From Acetispira formosa (nom. nud.) (GTDB taxonomy: Bacteria; Desulfobacterota; Desulfarculia; Adiutricales; Adiutricaceae): a stretch of DNA of 64,000 bases. A model generated the notes under the pieces. That model was not told the DNA's origin. It searched no databases and was given only the letters and a program-made list of their open reading frames with translations. The stretch spans positions 1,860,001 through 1,924,000 of the forward strand of contig CP026657.1 in the NCBI GenBank assembly GCA_023525915.1. The letters are read 5' to 3'. Positions within the stretch are counted from its first letter, which is position 1. Each line of letters opens with the position of its first letter. A program made the translations under genes and the position numbers. Positions 51,841-60,348 of this stretch are shown here, in pieces.

Positions 51841-52716
51841 ATGAATGAACGCTGTGGAATAATTCTGGCTGGAGGGGCGGGAACGCGCCTTCATCCGGCA
51901 ACGCTGGCCATTTCCAAGCAGCTACTGCCGGTTTTCGACAAGCCCATGATCTATTACCCCCTCTCGACTCTCATGCTGGCGGGTATTCGGGACATCCTGA
52001 TAATCTCGACCCCACTGGATTTGCCGCTGTTCAAGAATCTTCTGGCCGATGGCCGCCAGTGGGGCCTGAATATAACTTATGCCGAACAACCCAAACCGGA
52101 GGGTCTGGCTCAGGCTTTTATCATCGGGCGCGATTTCATTGCCGGCCGTCCATCAGCCCTGATTCTCGGTGATAATATCTTTTACGGCAACGATCTTTCG
52201 CAGCTTTTAAAAAATAGTGTCGGCGAGCGGGCCGGAGCCACTGTCTTCGCTTACCGGGTCAGCGACCCGGAACGTTACGGCGTGGTGGAGTTCGGCCCGG
52301 ACGGCTCGGCGTTGAGTTTAGAGGAAAAACCGGCCCGGCCGAAATCTAACTTTGCTGTCACCGGCCTCTATTTTTACGATGACCAGGTGGCCGATCTGGC
52401 CGCCGCTCTGAAACCTTCGGCCAGGGGTGAGTTGGAAATAACGGATCTGAACCGGCTGTATCTGGAGAAAAAGCAACTGAACGTTCTAGTCATGAAGCGC
52501 GGCTATGCCTGGCTGGACACTGGAACCCACCAGAGCCTTTTGGAGGCGGGCCAGTTCATTGCCACTCTTGAGACACGCCAGGGCCTCAAAATAAGCTGCC
52601 CTGAAGAAATAGCTTTCCGCAATAAATGGATAACGGCGGAGCAATTGGAAAAACAGGCTCAGGAGCTGGTCAAAAGCGGCTACGGCCAATATCTGCTAAG
52701 TATATTGGACGAATAG
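51841..52716 (+). CDS. rmlA: Glucose-1-phosphate thymidylyltransferase
   Basis: 291 aa, the RmlA standard length. Markers: [104 protein letters not shown] and [20 protein letters not shown]. Makes dTDP-glucose for dTDP-rhamnose and related sugars; RmlB, C and D are not in the window. ATG 51841 has AAGGA at 9-13 nt upstream, and it is read right after cobQ, an odd pairing. The next genes are on the other strand. Confidence 0.95.
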   Translation: MNERCGIILAGGAGTRLHPATLAISKQLLPVFDKPMIYYPLSTLMLAGIRDILIISTPLDLPLFKNLLADGRQWGLNITYAEQPKPEGLAQAFIIGRDFIAGRPSALILGDNIFYGNDLSQLLKNSVGERAGATVFAYRVSDPERYGVVEFGPDGSALSLEEKPARPKSNFAVTGLYFYDDQVADLAAALKPSARGELEITDLNRLYLEKKQLNVLVMKRGYAWLDTGTHQSLLEAGQFIATLETRQGLKISCPEEIAFRNKWITAEQLEKQAQELVKSGYGQYLLSILDE

Positions 52717-52778
52717 CCGACATTAACACAATAGCCCAGCCGGACCGCGCTCTTCAGGCCAAACGGCCAACACCATAA

Positions 52779-52889
52779 GAGCCGGGGCTTAAAATTTTTC
52801 AGCGGAGAGCCACTATTTTAGCGCCATTTGTCTGGGCTGGGTCATGTGGCGCTAAAACAATGGCAAGAAGATTTTTAAACCCTGGCTCC
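52779..52889. repeat. Repeat family A (copy 2)
   Basis: Outer arms GAGCCGGGGCTTAAAATTT and AGATTTTTAAACCCTGGCTC; inner core TTTTAGCGCCA and TGGCGCTAAAACAATGG as in copy 1 (5702-5830). It lies between the ends of converging rmlA and the wbpA-like gene. Confidence 0.8.
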
Positions 52890-52914
52890 GCCCCGGCCCA
52901 TTGCCTAATCCGTC

Positions 52915-54246
52915 TCAGGCTTTTATCACATTTCCCGCCGCCGGAAAAGCTCCGCGCGTATCAATAATCAGACGGGCATGCCGGGCAATGAACGGAATGT
53001 CGAAAGCCGCGTGATTGGTCAGCATCACCACGGCGTCCGCCGCCCCCAAAGTTTCCTCGGTCAGTTCAACACTATGAAGGTCGAAATAAAACCGCCTCAT
53101 CCGAGGGAAGACCGGAACGTGCGGATCGTTGTAACTCAGCACAGCGCCCATGTCTTCCAGAAGCTCCATAACCTCAACGGAGGGCGACTCCCGCATGTCG
53201 TCGACGTTCTTTTTATAGGCGATGCCCAGTATCAGGATCTTAGCCCCTTTTACAGCCTGCCCGCGCTCGTTCAGGGCCTGGATGAGTTTATCGACCACCC
53301 AGCGGGGCATGCTTTGATTGATCTCACCGGCCAGTTCGATAAAGCGCGTATGAAGCCCGTAGGCCCGCGCTTTCCAGGTCAGGTAAAACGGATCAATGGG
53401 TATGCAGTGGCCGCCGATGCCGGGGCCGGGATAAAAGGGAGTGAACCCGAAAGGCTTGGTGGCGGCGGCGTGTATAACTTCAAAAATGTCCAGCCCCATG
53501 CTGTCGGCCACGGTCTTCAGCTCGTTGACCAGCCCGATATTCACCGCCCGGTAAATATTCTCCAAGAGCTTGGTCAACTCGGCCGCCTGGGTGGAACTGA
53601 CCGGCACCATCCGGTTGACCACCTGACCATAAAGGGCCAGGCCAACTTTGGCGCAGGCCTCCGTGGCTCCGCCCAGCACTTTGGGAATGCTCTTGGTTTC
53701 AAAGCTTGGATTGGCCGGGTCTTCCCGTTCGGGAGAATAAACCAGAAAAAAATCCTGGCCGATGGCCAGTCCCCGGCCCTCTATGACCGGGCGCAAGACT
53801 TCATCGGTTGTGCCGGGATAGGTGGTGCTTTCCAGGGAAAGAAGCTGGCCGGGCCGGAGGTGGGGAGCCAGGCTGTTCATGGTGCCGGTGACAAAGGAAA
53901 GGTCCGGCTCGCGGTAACAGCTCAGCGGAGTGGGCACACAGATGATTAGGGCGTCGGCTTCTGAGGCGCGGGAAAAGTCTGTGGTCACGGCCATCAGACC
54001 GCTGTCGGTCACTTTTTTAATCCGCTCATCCTTGATGTGGGCTATATAGCCGCGCCCTTCATTCAGCCGGCGAATCTTCTCTTCATCAACATCAAGGCCC
54101 AGCACCCGGAACCCGGCTTCAGCGAAGGAGAGTATCAACGGAAGCCCCACATAGCCGAGCCCCACCACTCCCACCAGGATACTTTTATCCTCAATTTTTT
54201 TCAGGAACAATTCTTCATAGGAATCGGGCATACTCATCTTCTCCAT
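52915..54246 (-). CDS. UDP-N-acetylglucosamine 6-dehydrogenase-like enzyme (WbpA type)
   Basis: 443 aa. UDP-sugar dehydrogenase motifs: [34 protein letters not shown] (Rossmann), [57 protein letters not shown], and the active-site Cys in [17 protein letters not shown]. Oxidises C-6 of a UDP-HexNAc with NAD+. WbpA, which makes UDP-GlcNAc uronate, is the family match because the following aminotransferase and oxidoreductase-acetyltransferase genes continue that route; WecC would make UDP-ManNAcA. Ends the block; start 72 bp from the aminotransferase stop. Confidence 0.85.
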   Translation of the reverse strand: MEKMSMPDSYEELFLKKIEDKSILVGVVGLGYVGLPLILSFAEAGFRVLGLDVDEEKIRRLNEGRGYIAHIKDERIKKVTDSGLMAVTTDFSRASEADALIICVPTPLSCYREPDLSFVTGTMNSLAPHLRPGQLLSLESTTYPGTTDEVLRPVIEGRGLAIGQDFFLVYSPEREDPANPSFETKSIPKVLGGATEACAKVGLALYGQVVNRMVPVSSTQAAELTKLLENIYRAVNIGLVNELKTVADSMGLDIFEVIHAAATKPFGFTPFYPGPGIGGHCIPIDPFYLTWKARAYGLHTRFIELAGEINQSMPRWVVDKLIQALNERGQAVKGAKILILGIAYKKNVDDMRESPSVEVMELLEDMGAVLSYNDPHVPVFPRMRRFYFDLHSVELTEETLGAADAVVMLTNHAAFDIPFIARHARLIIDTRGAFPAAGNVIKA

Positions 54247-54317
54247 CGTTTACTGAACACCTATATGCACTGGCCGCCGCCGGTTAACGGCAGGTTGACC
54301 GTGCGCCGGTAAAAGGA

Positions 54318-55442
54318 TCATTTTATGGCCGCAATAACCTCACGGCTGACGAAATCGACCTCTTCATTGGTGAGGTAGGGGTGCATCGGCAGACTCATCA
54401 CTTCGGCCGAAGCCTTTTCCGATTCCGGTAAATGGCCCATTTGCCCGCCAAGATGAAGGAACGCGGGCTGGAGGTGCAATGGTTTTGGATAATAGATCAT
54501 GGTCGGGACGCCTTTATCTTTAAGGCTGTTCATAACCTCTTCACGACGGCCGGCCGGAATGCGCACAGTATACTGGGCCCAGGAAGAGAGGCCGCCGACA
54601 GGAACATGGGGGACGATCAGATGATCACGCAGATTTTCCGTATAGCGGGCGGCCACGCGCTGACGCTCTTCCAATTCCCTGGGAAAGGCCCGCAGCTTCA
54701 CCAGGAGAATGGCGGCCTGAATAGTATCCAGACGCGAATTCTGGCCGATCAGCACATGTTCATATTTGTGGCTTCCGGCCCCGTGGGCGCGGAGGCTTCT
54801 GAGCTTTTCAGCCAGAGCCTTGTCATTGGTGAACAGAGCCCCGCCGTCGCCGTAGCAGCCCAGGGGCTTGGCCGGGAAAAAGCTGGTGCTGGCCACCTGC
54901 CCGAAGGAACCGGCCCGGCGGCGGTTCAAAGCGCCGCCAAAACCCTGGGCCGCGTCTTCCAGGACCATCAGGTTGTGCTCGGCGGCTACAGCTTCGATAG
55001 CTGTATAGTCAGCCGGGAGACCGAAAAGATCCACCGGAATGACCGCGCGGGGCATGTCCCGCCCTTCCCTTTTCACGGCTTCAATCTTAACTTCCAGATC
55101 AACCGGATCGATGTTGTAGGTCAGAGGATCGATATCCACAAACACCGGCCGGGCCCGACGCAGAGCCACCACTTCGGCGGTGGCGATAAAAGTGAAAGCC
55201 GGGCAGAAGACGGCGTCGCCGGGGCCGATATCGGCGGCCATCAGGGCCATTTCCATTGAGGAAGTCCCGTTGGCGCAGGCTATGGCCTCGGCCGTTCCGA
55301 CATATTCGGCCAAAGCCTTTTCAAACTCCTGAACCTCCGGGCCGTTGATGAACTGGGCCGCGCCCAGCACTTTGGCCACAGCGGCCTCTATTTCATTCTG
55401 CAGCGCCTGATATTGCTTTTTCAAATCAATGAACGGGATCAT
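54318..55442 (-). CDS. Sugar aminotransferase, DegT/DnrJ/EryC1 family (WbpE-like)
   Basis: 374 aa from ATG 55442 (AAAGGAG upstream). PLP family markers: IPFIDLKKQYQALQNEIEAAV, CANGTSSMEMAL, VFCPAFTFIATAEVVALRRARPVFVDIDP, LEDAAQGFGGALNRRRAGSFGQVASTSFFPAKPLGCYGDGG, with the PLP Lys in PAKPLGC, and IPAGRREEVMNSLKDKGVPTMIYYPKPLHLQPAF. In the WbpABDE route WbpE aminates C-3 of the UDP-3-keto-GlcNAcA product of WbpB with glutamate. The neighbouring genes carry the other steps, so this substrate is the best inference. Confidence 0.88.
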   Translation of the reverse strand: MIPFIDLKKQYQALQNEIEAAVAKVLGAAQFINGPEVQEFEKALAEYVGTAEAIACANGTSSMEMALMAADIGPGDAVFCPAFTFIATAEVVALRRARPVFVDIDPLTYNIDPVDLEVKIEAVKREGRDMPRAVIPVDLFGLPADYTAIEAVAAEHNLMVLEDAAQGFGGALNRRRAGSFGQVASTSFFPAKPLGCYGDGGALFTNDKALAEKLRSLRAHGAGSHKYEHVLIGQNSRLDTIQAAILLVKLRAFPRELEERQRVAARYTENLRDHLIVPHVPVGGLSSWAQYTVRIPAGRREEVMNSLKDKGVPTMIYYPKPLHLQPAFLHLGGQMGHLPESEKASAEVMSLPMHPYLTNEEVDFVSREVIAAIK

Positions 55443-55538
55443 TATTTCACTCCTTTTGTGCTTAGCCCGCACGGAACAGCTCCAAGGCGGTCTTTACAGC
55501 TGGCCGGGGTTTCGGCCGGTAAGCGGCCGGTTCCTCGC

Positions 55539-57104
55539 TCACTCTTTGAGCCTCAAGCCGCTTCCGCACTCTTCATAAACTTTGCCGCAAGCCTCACATA
55601 TAAGCCCTTCCGGCAGCTTCACCCCGCATTGACAGACCCAGCCCCGCCGTACAGCCGGGCTCCCGACCATTAAGGCGTAATCAGGCACATTGCGGGTGAC
55701 GACCGCCCCGGCCCCGATAAAGCACCAGGCCCCAAGAGTGTGCCCGCAGACGATGGTGGCGTTGGCCCCGATGCTGGCCCCGCGCCGGACCAGGGTCGAA
55801 CGGTATTCATCTTTGCGCACGATATTGGAGCGCGGATTGATGACGTTGGTGAAAACCATGCTGGGGCCGCAGAAAACGTCATCCTCCAGAGTAACGCCTT
55901 CGTAGACGGAGACGTTGTTCTGTATCTTCACCCCATTGCCAATGGCCGCCTTTGGCCCGACCACCACGTTCTGGCCCAGGCTGCATCGCGCACCGATGAC
56001 CGAGCCGGAAAGCACATGGGAGAAATGCCATATTTTGGTGCCGGGACCGATGGTCACGCCGTCATCAATGATGGCGGTGGGGTGAGCGAAAAAATCAGTT
56101 TCGTCCACCAGCGGCTGGGGAAGGCCACCTTTTTGCATTGAGTTTTCCAGCGCTTCCAGTACGGTCAGAACCCTAAGGCCCTCACGGCCGTCGGAGACCG
56201 GCGTTTTTTCACCGCCCATGGCCTCAATAAAGTCCAGACACTGGGCTTTCAGTGGTTCCGCCTCCTCAATGACCACATTTTCCGCCGCACCCTTTTCAGC
56301 CACCGGCCGCTGCTCAGGCCACTGAATCCTGTGGACATAGAGCTTCAGTTTTTCCGGCCAGGGGGCGGTGTCGTCAAAAACAGCCATTTTTTTCTCGCCG
56401 ACCACTACCAGCCGGTGCTCTTTAAAGGGATTGAGCCAACTGACAGAAACGGTAGCCCGGACTTGGTCTTTAAAAACGAGCTGAGCCTCAACCGAATCAG
56501 CCACTCCATTTGTTACCCAGTCGCCGCCGAAAGCGGCCACTTTTTCAGGACATGCATTTAACAGGCCAATAATCATGGAAACATCATGGGGAGCGAAGGA
56601 CCACAGGACGTTTTCCTCCTGCCTGATCTTGCCGAAGCTGTGGCGGCGGGAGTAGATATTCCTGACGCGTCCCAATTCACCGGCTTTTACCAGTTCGCGG
56701 AGTTTGACATAGGCCGGATGATTCTGAAGGATGTGATCCACCATGAGAACCAGGCCCAGCTTTTCAGCCATGTCCACCAGTTCCCGGCCTTCCCGGCGCG
56801 ACATGGCCAGGGGTTTTTCCACCAAAACGTGTTTTCCGGCCGCCAAAGCCCTCTTCGTCAATTCATAGTGAGTCACGGCCGGGGTGGCCAAAGCTACGCC
56901 GGAGACACTTTCATCACTCAGGATATCTTCAACAGAGGCGGCGGTTTCTATGCCTGGAAACTCGTCGGCCATATTGGCCGCCGTTTCCGGGGAGGCGTCG
57001 AAGACCGATTTCACGGCCCCCAGACGGTAAAAATTGCGCACCAGATTTTTTCCCCAGTAGCCCGCGCCGATTATCGACACCAGTGGACGATCTTTTCTAA
57101 GCAT
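55539..57104 (-). CDS. Oxidoreductase-acetyltransferase fusion (WbpB-WbpD like)
   Basis: 521 aa from ATG 57104. N-terminal Gfo/Idh/MocA oxidoreductase: [53 protein letters not shown] and [13 protein letters not shown], to about residue 330. C-terminal left-handed beta-helix acetyltransferase with hexapeptide repeats ([52 protein letters not shown]...), ending in a zinc-ribbon-like [19 protein letters not shown]. WbpB oxidises C-3 of UDP-GlcNAcA and WbpD acetylates the 3-amino group made by WbpE. With the WbpA- and WbpE-like genes all steps to UDP-2,3-diacetamido-glucuronate are covered. Confidence 0.88.
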   Translation of the reverse strand: MLRKDRPLVSIIGAGYWGKNLVRNFYRLGAVKSVFDASPETAANMADEFPGIETAASVEDILSDESVSGVALATPAVTHYELTKRALAAGKHVLVEKPLAMSRREGRELVDMAEKLGLVLMVDHILQNHPAYVKLRELVKAGELGRVRNIYSRRHSFGKIRQEENVLWSFAPHDVSMIIGLLNACPEKVAAFGGDWVTNGVADSVEAQLVFKDQVRATVSVSWLNPFKEHRLVVVGEKKMAVFDDTAPWPEKLKLYVHRIQWPEQRPVAEKGAAENVVIEEAEPLKAQCLDFIEAMGGEKTPVSDGREGLRVLTVLEALENSMQKGGLPQPLVDETDFFAHPTAIIDDGVTIGPGTKIWHFSHVLSGSVIGARCSLGQNVVVGPKAAIGNGVKIQNNVSVYEGVTLEDDVFCGPSMVFTNVINPRSNIVRKDEYRSTLVRRGASIGANATIVCGHTLGAWCFIGAGAVVTRNVPDYALMVGSPAVRRGWVCQCGVKLPEGLICEACGKVYEECGSGLRLKE

Positions 57105-57143
57105 GGCCTCTCCCTCTGTGTGCCAGGCAGGACCTGGCCGCAC

Positions 57144-57316
57144 AGCTATTCTAATTATGGTTTTTTCCCTTGAACTTACGGCCCCTCCGCTACACAAAAA
57201 GCGTGGTTTTTGTTTCGCGGGCGGCTATTTTTCCGTCAAAACCAGTCGCTGGCGCTCCGTCTCGCGGCGCTCGACCCCGGCTTTATGTGGCGGCGTCAGC
57301 CATAATTAGAATTGCT
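57144..57316. mobile_element. Repeat family C (complete inverted copy)
   Basis: 173 bp with terminal repeats AGCTATTCTAATTATGG and CCATAATTAGAATTGCT; core and internal hairpin are intact but in reverse orientation to the 41-kb copy. It sits upstream of the WbpBD-like gene and may influence its expression. Confidence 0.9.
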
Positions 57317-57339
57317 GCCGGCCGCATGTCCAGGTTGCG

Positions 57340-57557
57340 GTTTCCCGTAATAGTAAATAAAACACGACGACCACCATCATATTAAAAGCGCCGCCCCTGT
57401 CCTCTGGCCATATCCATAGCCGAGGGGGCAACGCTCTTAATACGATGATGGCCGCCAAAACAAACGCCCGGGGAAAGGTCCGCCGAGACGTGGGGTCCGG
57501 GCCCCGCCCGGTCGGGGAAAGGGCCGCCTAGACGTGGGGTCCGGGCTCCGCCCGGTC
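57340..57557. repeat. Repeat family B (copy with diverged left end and doubled right end)
   Basis: Left arm starts near TTTCCCGTAATAGTAAAT, with CACCATCATATTAAAAGCG; right arm CTTAATACGATGATGGCC and GACGTGGGGTCCGGGCC...CCCGGTCG. The right end is present twice (57486-57516, 57532-57558). The last copy encodes the final residues of the HPt-STAS gene on the minus strand. Confidence 0.8.
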
Positions 57558-58376
57558 GCTGATGTAAGCTTTGGCCCTGGTTGGGTCGGCAAAGAAGTGC
57601 ATGAAAGCGTCAAGATGAAGGACCTGAAAAACCCGGAAAAGCGATTCCTGTTTTTTCTGGTCCAGAATAAAGGCCGTTTTTTCCGGATTCTTTTTTCCTG
57701 CCGACATCAGGGATTTGAGCTCACGGCCGGAGACGCTGGAAAGCCCCCTTAGATCGATAATCAAGCCAGACAGACCAGCCTGAAACATGGCCTCAACCTT
57801 AAAAGGCAGCATGTCGCCCTCATCAGCCAATTGACCGTCGCCAATGGCCACCATATCGACGCGGCCGGTCAGATCTTCATCAATAACGACAGGATTCGGG
57901 CCAGACAGGGCCTGGGCGGCGCAAGCCTCCCGAGCGGCCGGAGCGGCGGCCGGGCTGGCCGCCTGGACAACCGGTTCCGGTTCGCCTTCCCGTTCCAGGC
58001 TGGTTTCGGCTTCGGAAAGGGCCTGGTTCAGTGCGCCCAGCCATTCAACGCTGTCGTCATCGCCGTTTTCCAGGCGGCTCAGCAGAGCTTCAACCGTATC
58101 AAGAACCTGCAGCAAGAGATCAATCATCCGCTGGGGGCAGGAACATTGCTTTTCACGCACTGTTTGCAGGAGGCTTTCAGCATGATGCATCAATTTGTAT
58201 AAATTCTGAAGATCGAGAAAGCCGCTGTTGCCCTTTATGGTGTGCATTGTGCCCATCAAAGCATTCAAAGCGTTCAATGAATCCGGATTTTTCTCCAGAT
58301 CCAAAAGCTGGGCGCCGGCGGTGCTCAGGTGATCGCGTGAATCAAAGATGAATTCGTCTAACAGTTCATTACTCAT
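57528..58376 (-). CDS. HPt-domain protein with C-terminal STAS-like domain
   Basis: 282 aa from ATG 58376. HPt domain at residues 1-105 with phospho-His H45 in MGTMHTIKGNSGFLDLQNLYKLMHHAESLL; Ala/Pro linker (about 130-165); then a STAS-like domain (AGLSGLIIDLRGLSSVSGRELKSLMSAGKKNPEKTAFILDQKKQESLFRVFQVLHLDAFMHFF). CheA-like P1 and an anti-sigma-antagonist-type module in one protein suggests phosphorelay to a partner-switch. The last nine residues (DRAEPGPHV) are encoded by a family-B repeat. No kinase or receiver is adjacent. Ribosome binding site is weak; the upstream in-frame start at 58448 is less family-like. Confidence 0.75.
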   Translation of the reverse strand: MSNELLDEFIFDSRDHLSTAGAQLLDLEKNPDSLNALNALMGTMHTIKGNSGFLDLQNLYKLMHHAESLLQTVREKQCSCPQRMIDLLLQVLDTVEALLSRLENGDDDSVEWLGALNQALSEAETSLEREGEPEPVVQAASPAAAPAAREACAAQALSGPNPVVIDEDLTGRVDMVAIGDGQLADEGDMLPFKVEAMFQAGLSGLIIDLRGLSSVSGRELKSLMSAGKKNPEKTAFILDQKKQESLFRVFQVLHLDAFMHFFADPTRAKAYISDRAEPGPHV

Positions 58377-58664
58377 ATCTGACAACCGTTGTGTATTCTG
58401 GATTGGGCCAACAACACATGGATGATAAGGCACCCTTAATTGCACCATGTTACCATGCCTTGCCCTGTTTTGGCAAACATTGTCTCAACAAATCAACATG
58501 CCCGGCCGCAAGCGGCCGCGCCAACAGTTCCCGGCCGGGTAAAAAAGCCATTAACAAAAGCTACTTATAAAGACGACTTAAAGACAGCTATTCCATTTTA
58601 GAACCCTTCTAACCTGAACCGGAAAATCGAATGTTCAGGTGAAAAGCGTTGGATTCTCCGAACC

Positions 58665-58930
58665 AGCAATTCTCAAAGTAGACGGCAATTTCAAAATAGC
58701 AGGTCGACCCACAGGGGCGACGGAGCGCCAGCGACTGGTTTTTACGGTAAAATAGCAACTTATAAGTAACAAACTCTTTGAAGGCCGCTTCCCGGCCGTT
58801 ACTCTACACTCAGACGGGCTGCCGCCTCGGCGTTGGCGGCGGCCCTTGGCCGCTCGCGAAACAAAAACCACGCTTTTTGTGTAGCTGCACGCCACAAGTT
58901 CAGGGGAAAAAGTTTACTTTGAGAATTGCT
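58665..58930. mobile_element. Repeat family C with inserted segment I
   Basis: Terminal repeats AGCAATTCTCAAAGTA (58665-58680) and TACTTTGAGAATTGCT (58915-58930). Segment I (about 58759-58852) interrupts the element between AATAGCA and CTCGCGAA, and is nearly identical to 1651-1750. The terminal repeats differ from the ATTCTAATTATG of other copies on both sides. Confidence 0.85.
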
Positions 58931-59076
58931 GTCTCCGAACGAAAACGTTATTGTTTCAAATAATCAACTGATATGGTAACATAACAAGAGCAATTGCCGG
59001 GGCGCTTTCAGACGCTCACCGTAGCCGCTCAAAAGTGATTCCGGTCCCCCCAAAACAGCTAGCGGAGCTATTATAT

Positions 59077-60024
59077 ATGAAAAAGTACAATTTGGTAATT
59101 TTAGGCGCCGGTCCGGCCGGACTGACTGCCGCCATCTATGGGCGGCGGGCCGGAATGACGGTTCTGGTGGTGGAAAGGGATTCCCACGGCGGTCAGATAA
59201 AGCTGACCAATTCAGTGGAAAACTGGCCGGGCACTCAGGAAATAAACGGCTATGACCTGGGTTCAACTTTTTATGAACACGCCAAAAGCGTGGGCACGGA
59301 ATTTCTCTCGGCCACAGTGGTCGGTCTGGATATCAGGGATAACAAGCGCTTTGTGATCACCAGCGCGGAAGAAGTTGAAGCCGATACGGTCATCGTGGCC
59401 ACCGGGGCCAGTTTCCGCCTCCTTGGCGTTCCGGGCGAAGCTGAATACACCGGGCGCGGCGTCAGTTACTGCGCGGTCTGCGATGGCCCCTTTTACCGCA
59501 ATCAGGAAGTGGCCGTGGTCGGCGGCGGCAACACCGCCCTCCAGGAAGCTGAATACCTCACCAGCTTTGCCTCCAAAGTTCACCTGATTCACCGCCGGGG
59601 CGAGTTCCGGGCCGGAAAGCACCTGGTGGACAGAATCCTGGCCCAGGAAAAAATCGTCCCTCACCTTCACGCGACGGTCTCCTCAATAGCCGGCGACGAC
59701 AGCGGAGTCACCCGCCTTTACCTTCGCGATGTCCGTGATGGTCAGGAAACGGAACTGGAAGCGCCCGGAGTATTCATCTTCGTGGGCACAACCCCCCATT
59801 CCAGCTTTCTGGGCGGCCTCCTGGAACTGGCCGGGGACGGCAGCATCATTACCGACCACCATCTGGTCACCAGCGAACCCGGCGTTTTCGCGGCCGGCGA
59901 CGTCAGAGACACCGACCTCCGGCAGGTCGTCACCGCCGCCGCCGATGGGGCCAGAGCGGCTATGGGCGCCTATCATTTCATTAACCGTCCCGGTGATTCC
60001 CACCATATGGGGCATAATAAATGA
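59077..60024 (+). CDS. trxB: Thioredoxin reductase
   Basis: 315 aa from ATG 59077. FAD motif LVILGAGPAGLTAAIYGRRAGM; redox-active CAVC (C132 and C135) in SYCAVCDGPFYRNQ; NAD(P)H motif VVGGGNTALQEAEYL with HRRGEFRA, as in NADPH-dependent TrxB; ATG near C-terminal VFAAGDVRDTDLRQVVTAAADGARAA. Reduces thioredoxin at the expense of NADPH. No trx gene adjacent. The stop is followed 7 bp later by repeat D. Confidence 0.96.
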   Translation: MKKYNLVILGAGPAGLTAAIYGRRAGMTVLVVERDSHGGQIKLTNSVENWPGTQEINGYDLGSTFYEHAKSVGTEFLSATVVGLDIRDNKRFVITSAEEVEADTVIVATGASFRLLGVPGEAEYTGRGVSYCAVCDGPFYRNQEVAVVGGGNTALQEAEYLTSFASKVHLIHRRGEFRAGKHLVDRILAQEKIVPHLHATVSSIAGDDSGVTRLYLRDVRDGQETELEAPGVFIFVGTTPHSSFLGGLLELAGDGSIITDHHLVTSEPGVFAAGDVRDTDLRQVVTAAADGARAAMGAYHFINRPGDSHHMGHNK

Positions 60025-60031
60025 AAGTATT

Positions 60032-60174
60032 AGAAGTCATTTCATAAATAAGATTTTTGTTTCCTGGCTAGGCGCGAAGACTTTTTAAGCGCAGCAATAT
60101 TCGACATATTTCGAGCATTAAAAAGGCTGAGCAACGACGCCAGGGAGCAAAAAGATATTTATGAAATGACTTCT
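60032..60174. mobile_element. Repeat family D (copy 2)
   Basis: 143 bp with terminal repeats AGAAGTCATTTCATAAATA / TATTTATGAAATGACTTCT, nearly identical to the 46.4-kb copy. The following 174 bp to the next gene hold no other recognised feature beyond the palindrome AGGCGGCCTGGCCGCCT (60313-60329). Confidence 0.9.
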
Positions 60175-60348
60175 AAGCAAGGAATGCCAGTGTCGTATCC
60201 GATGCTTTCGTCAGCAAGCGAATTCAGGTAGTTAAGCCGTGGCCTTACGCATGGATCATTTGAAAGTTAACACCCTGTAATAAATAGCCGCGCCGCGCTC
60301 GCGGTAAAAAACAGGCGGCCTGGCCGCCTTACTTAATGAGAGTAAACA

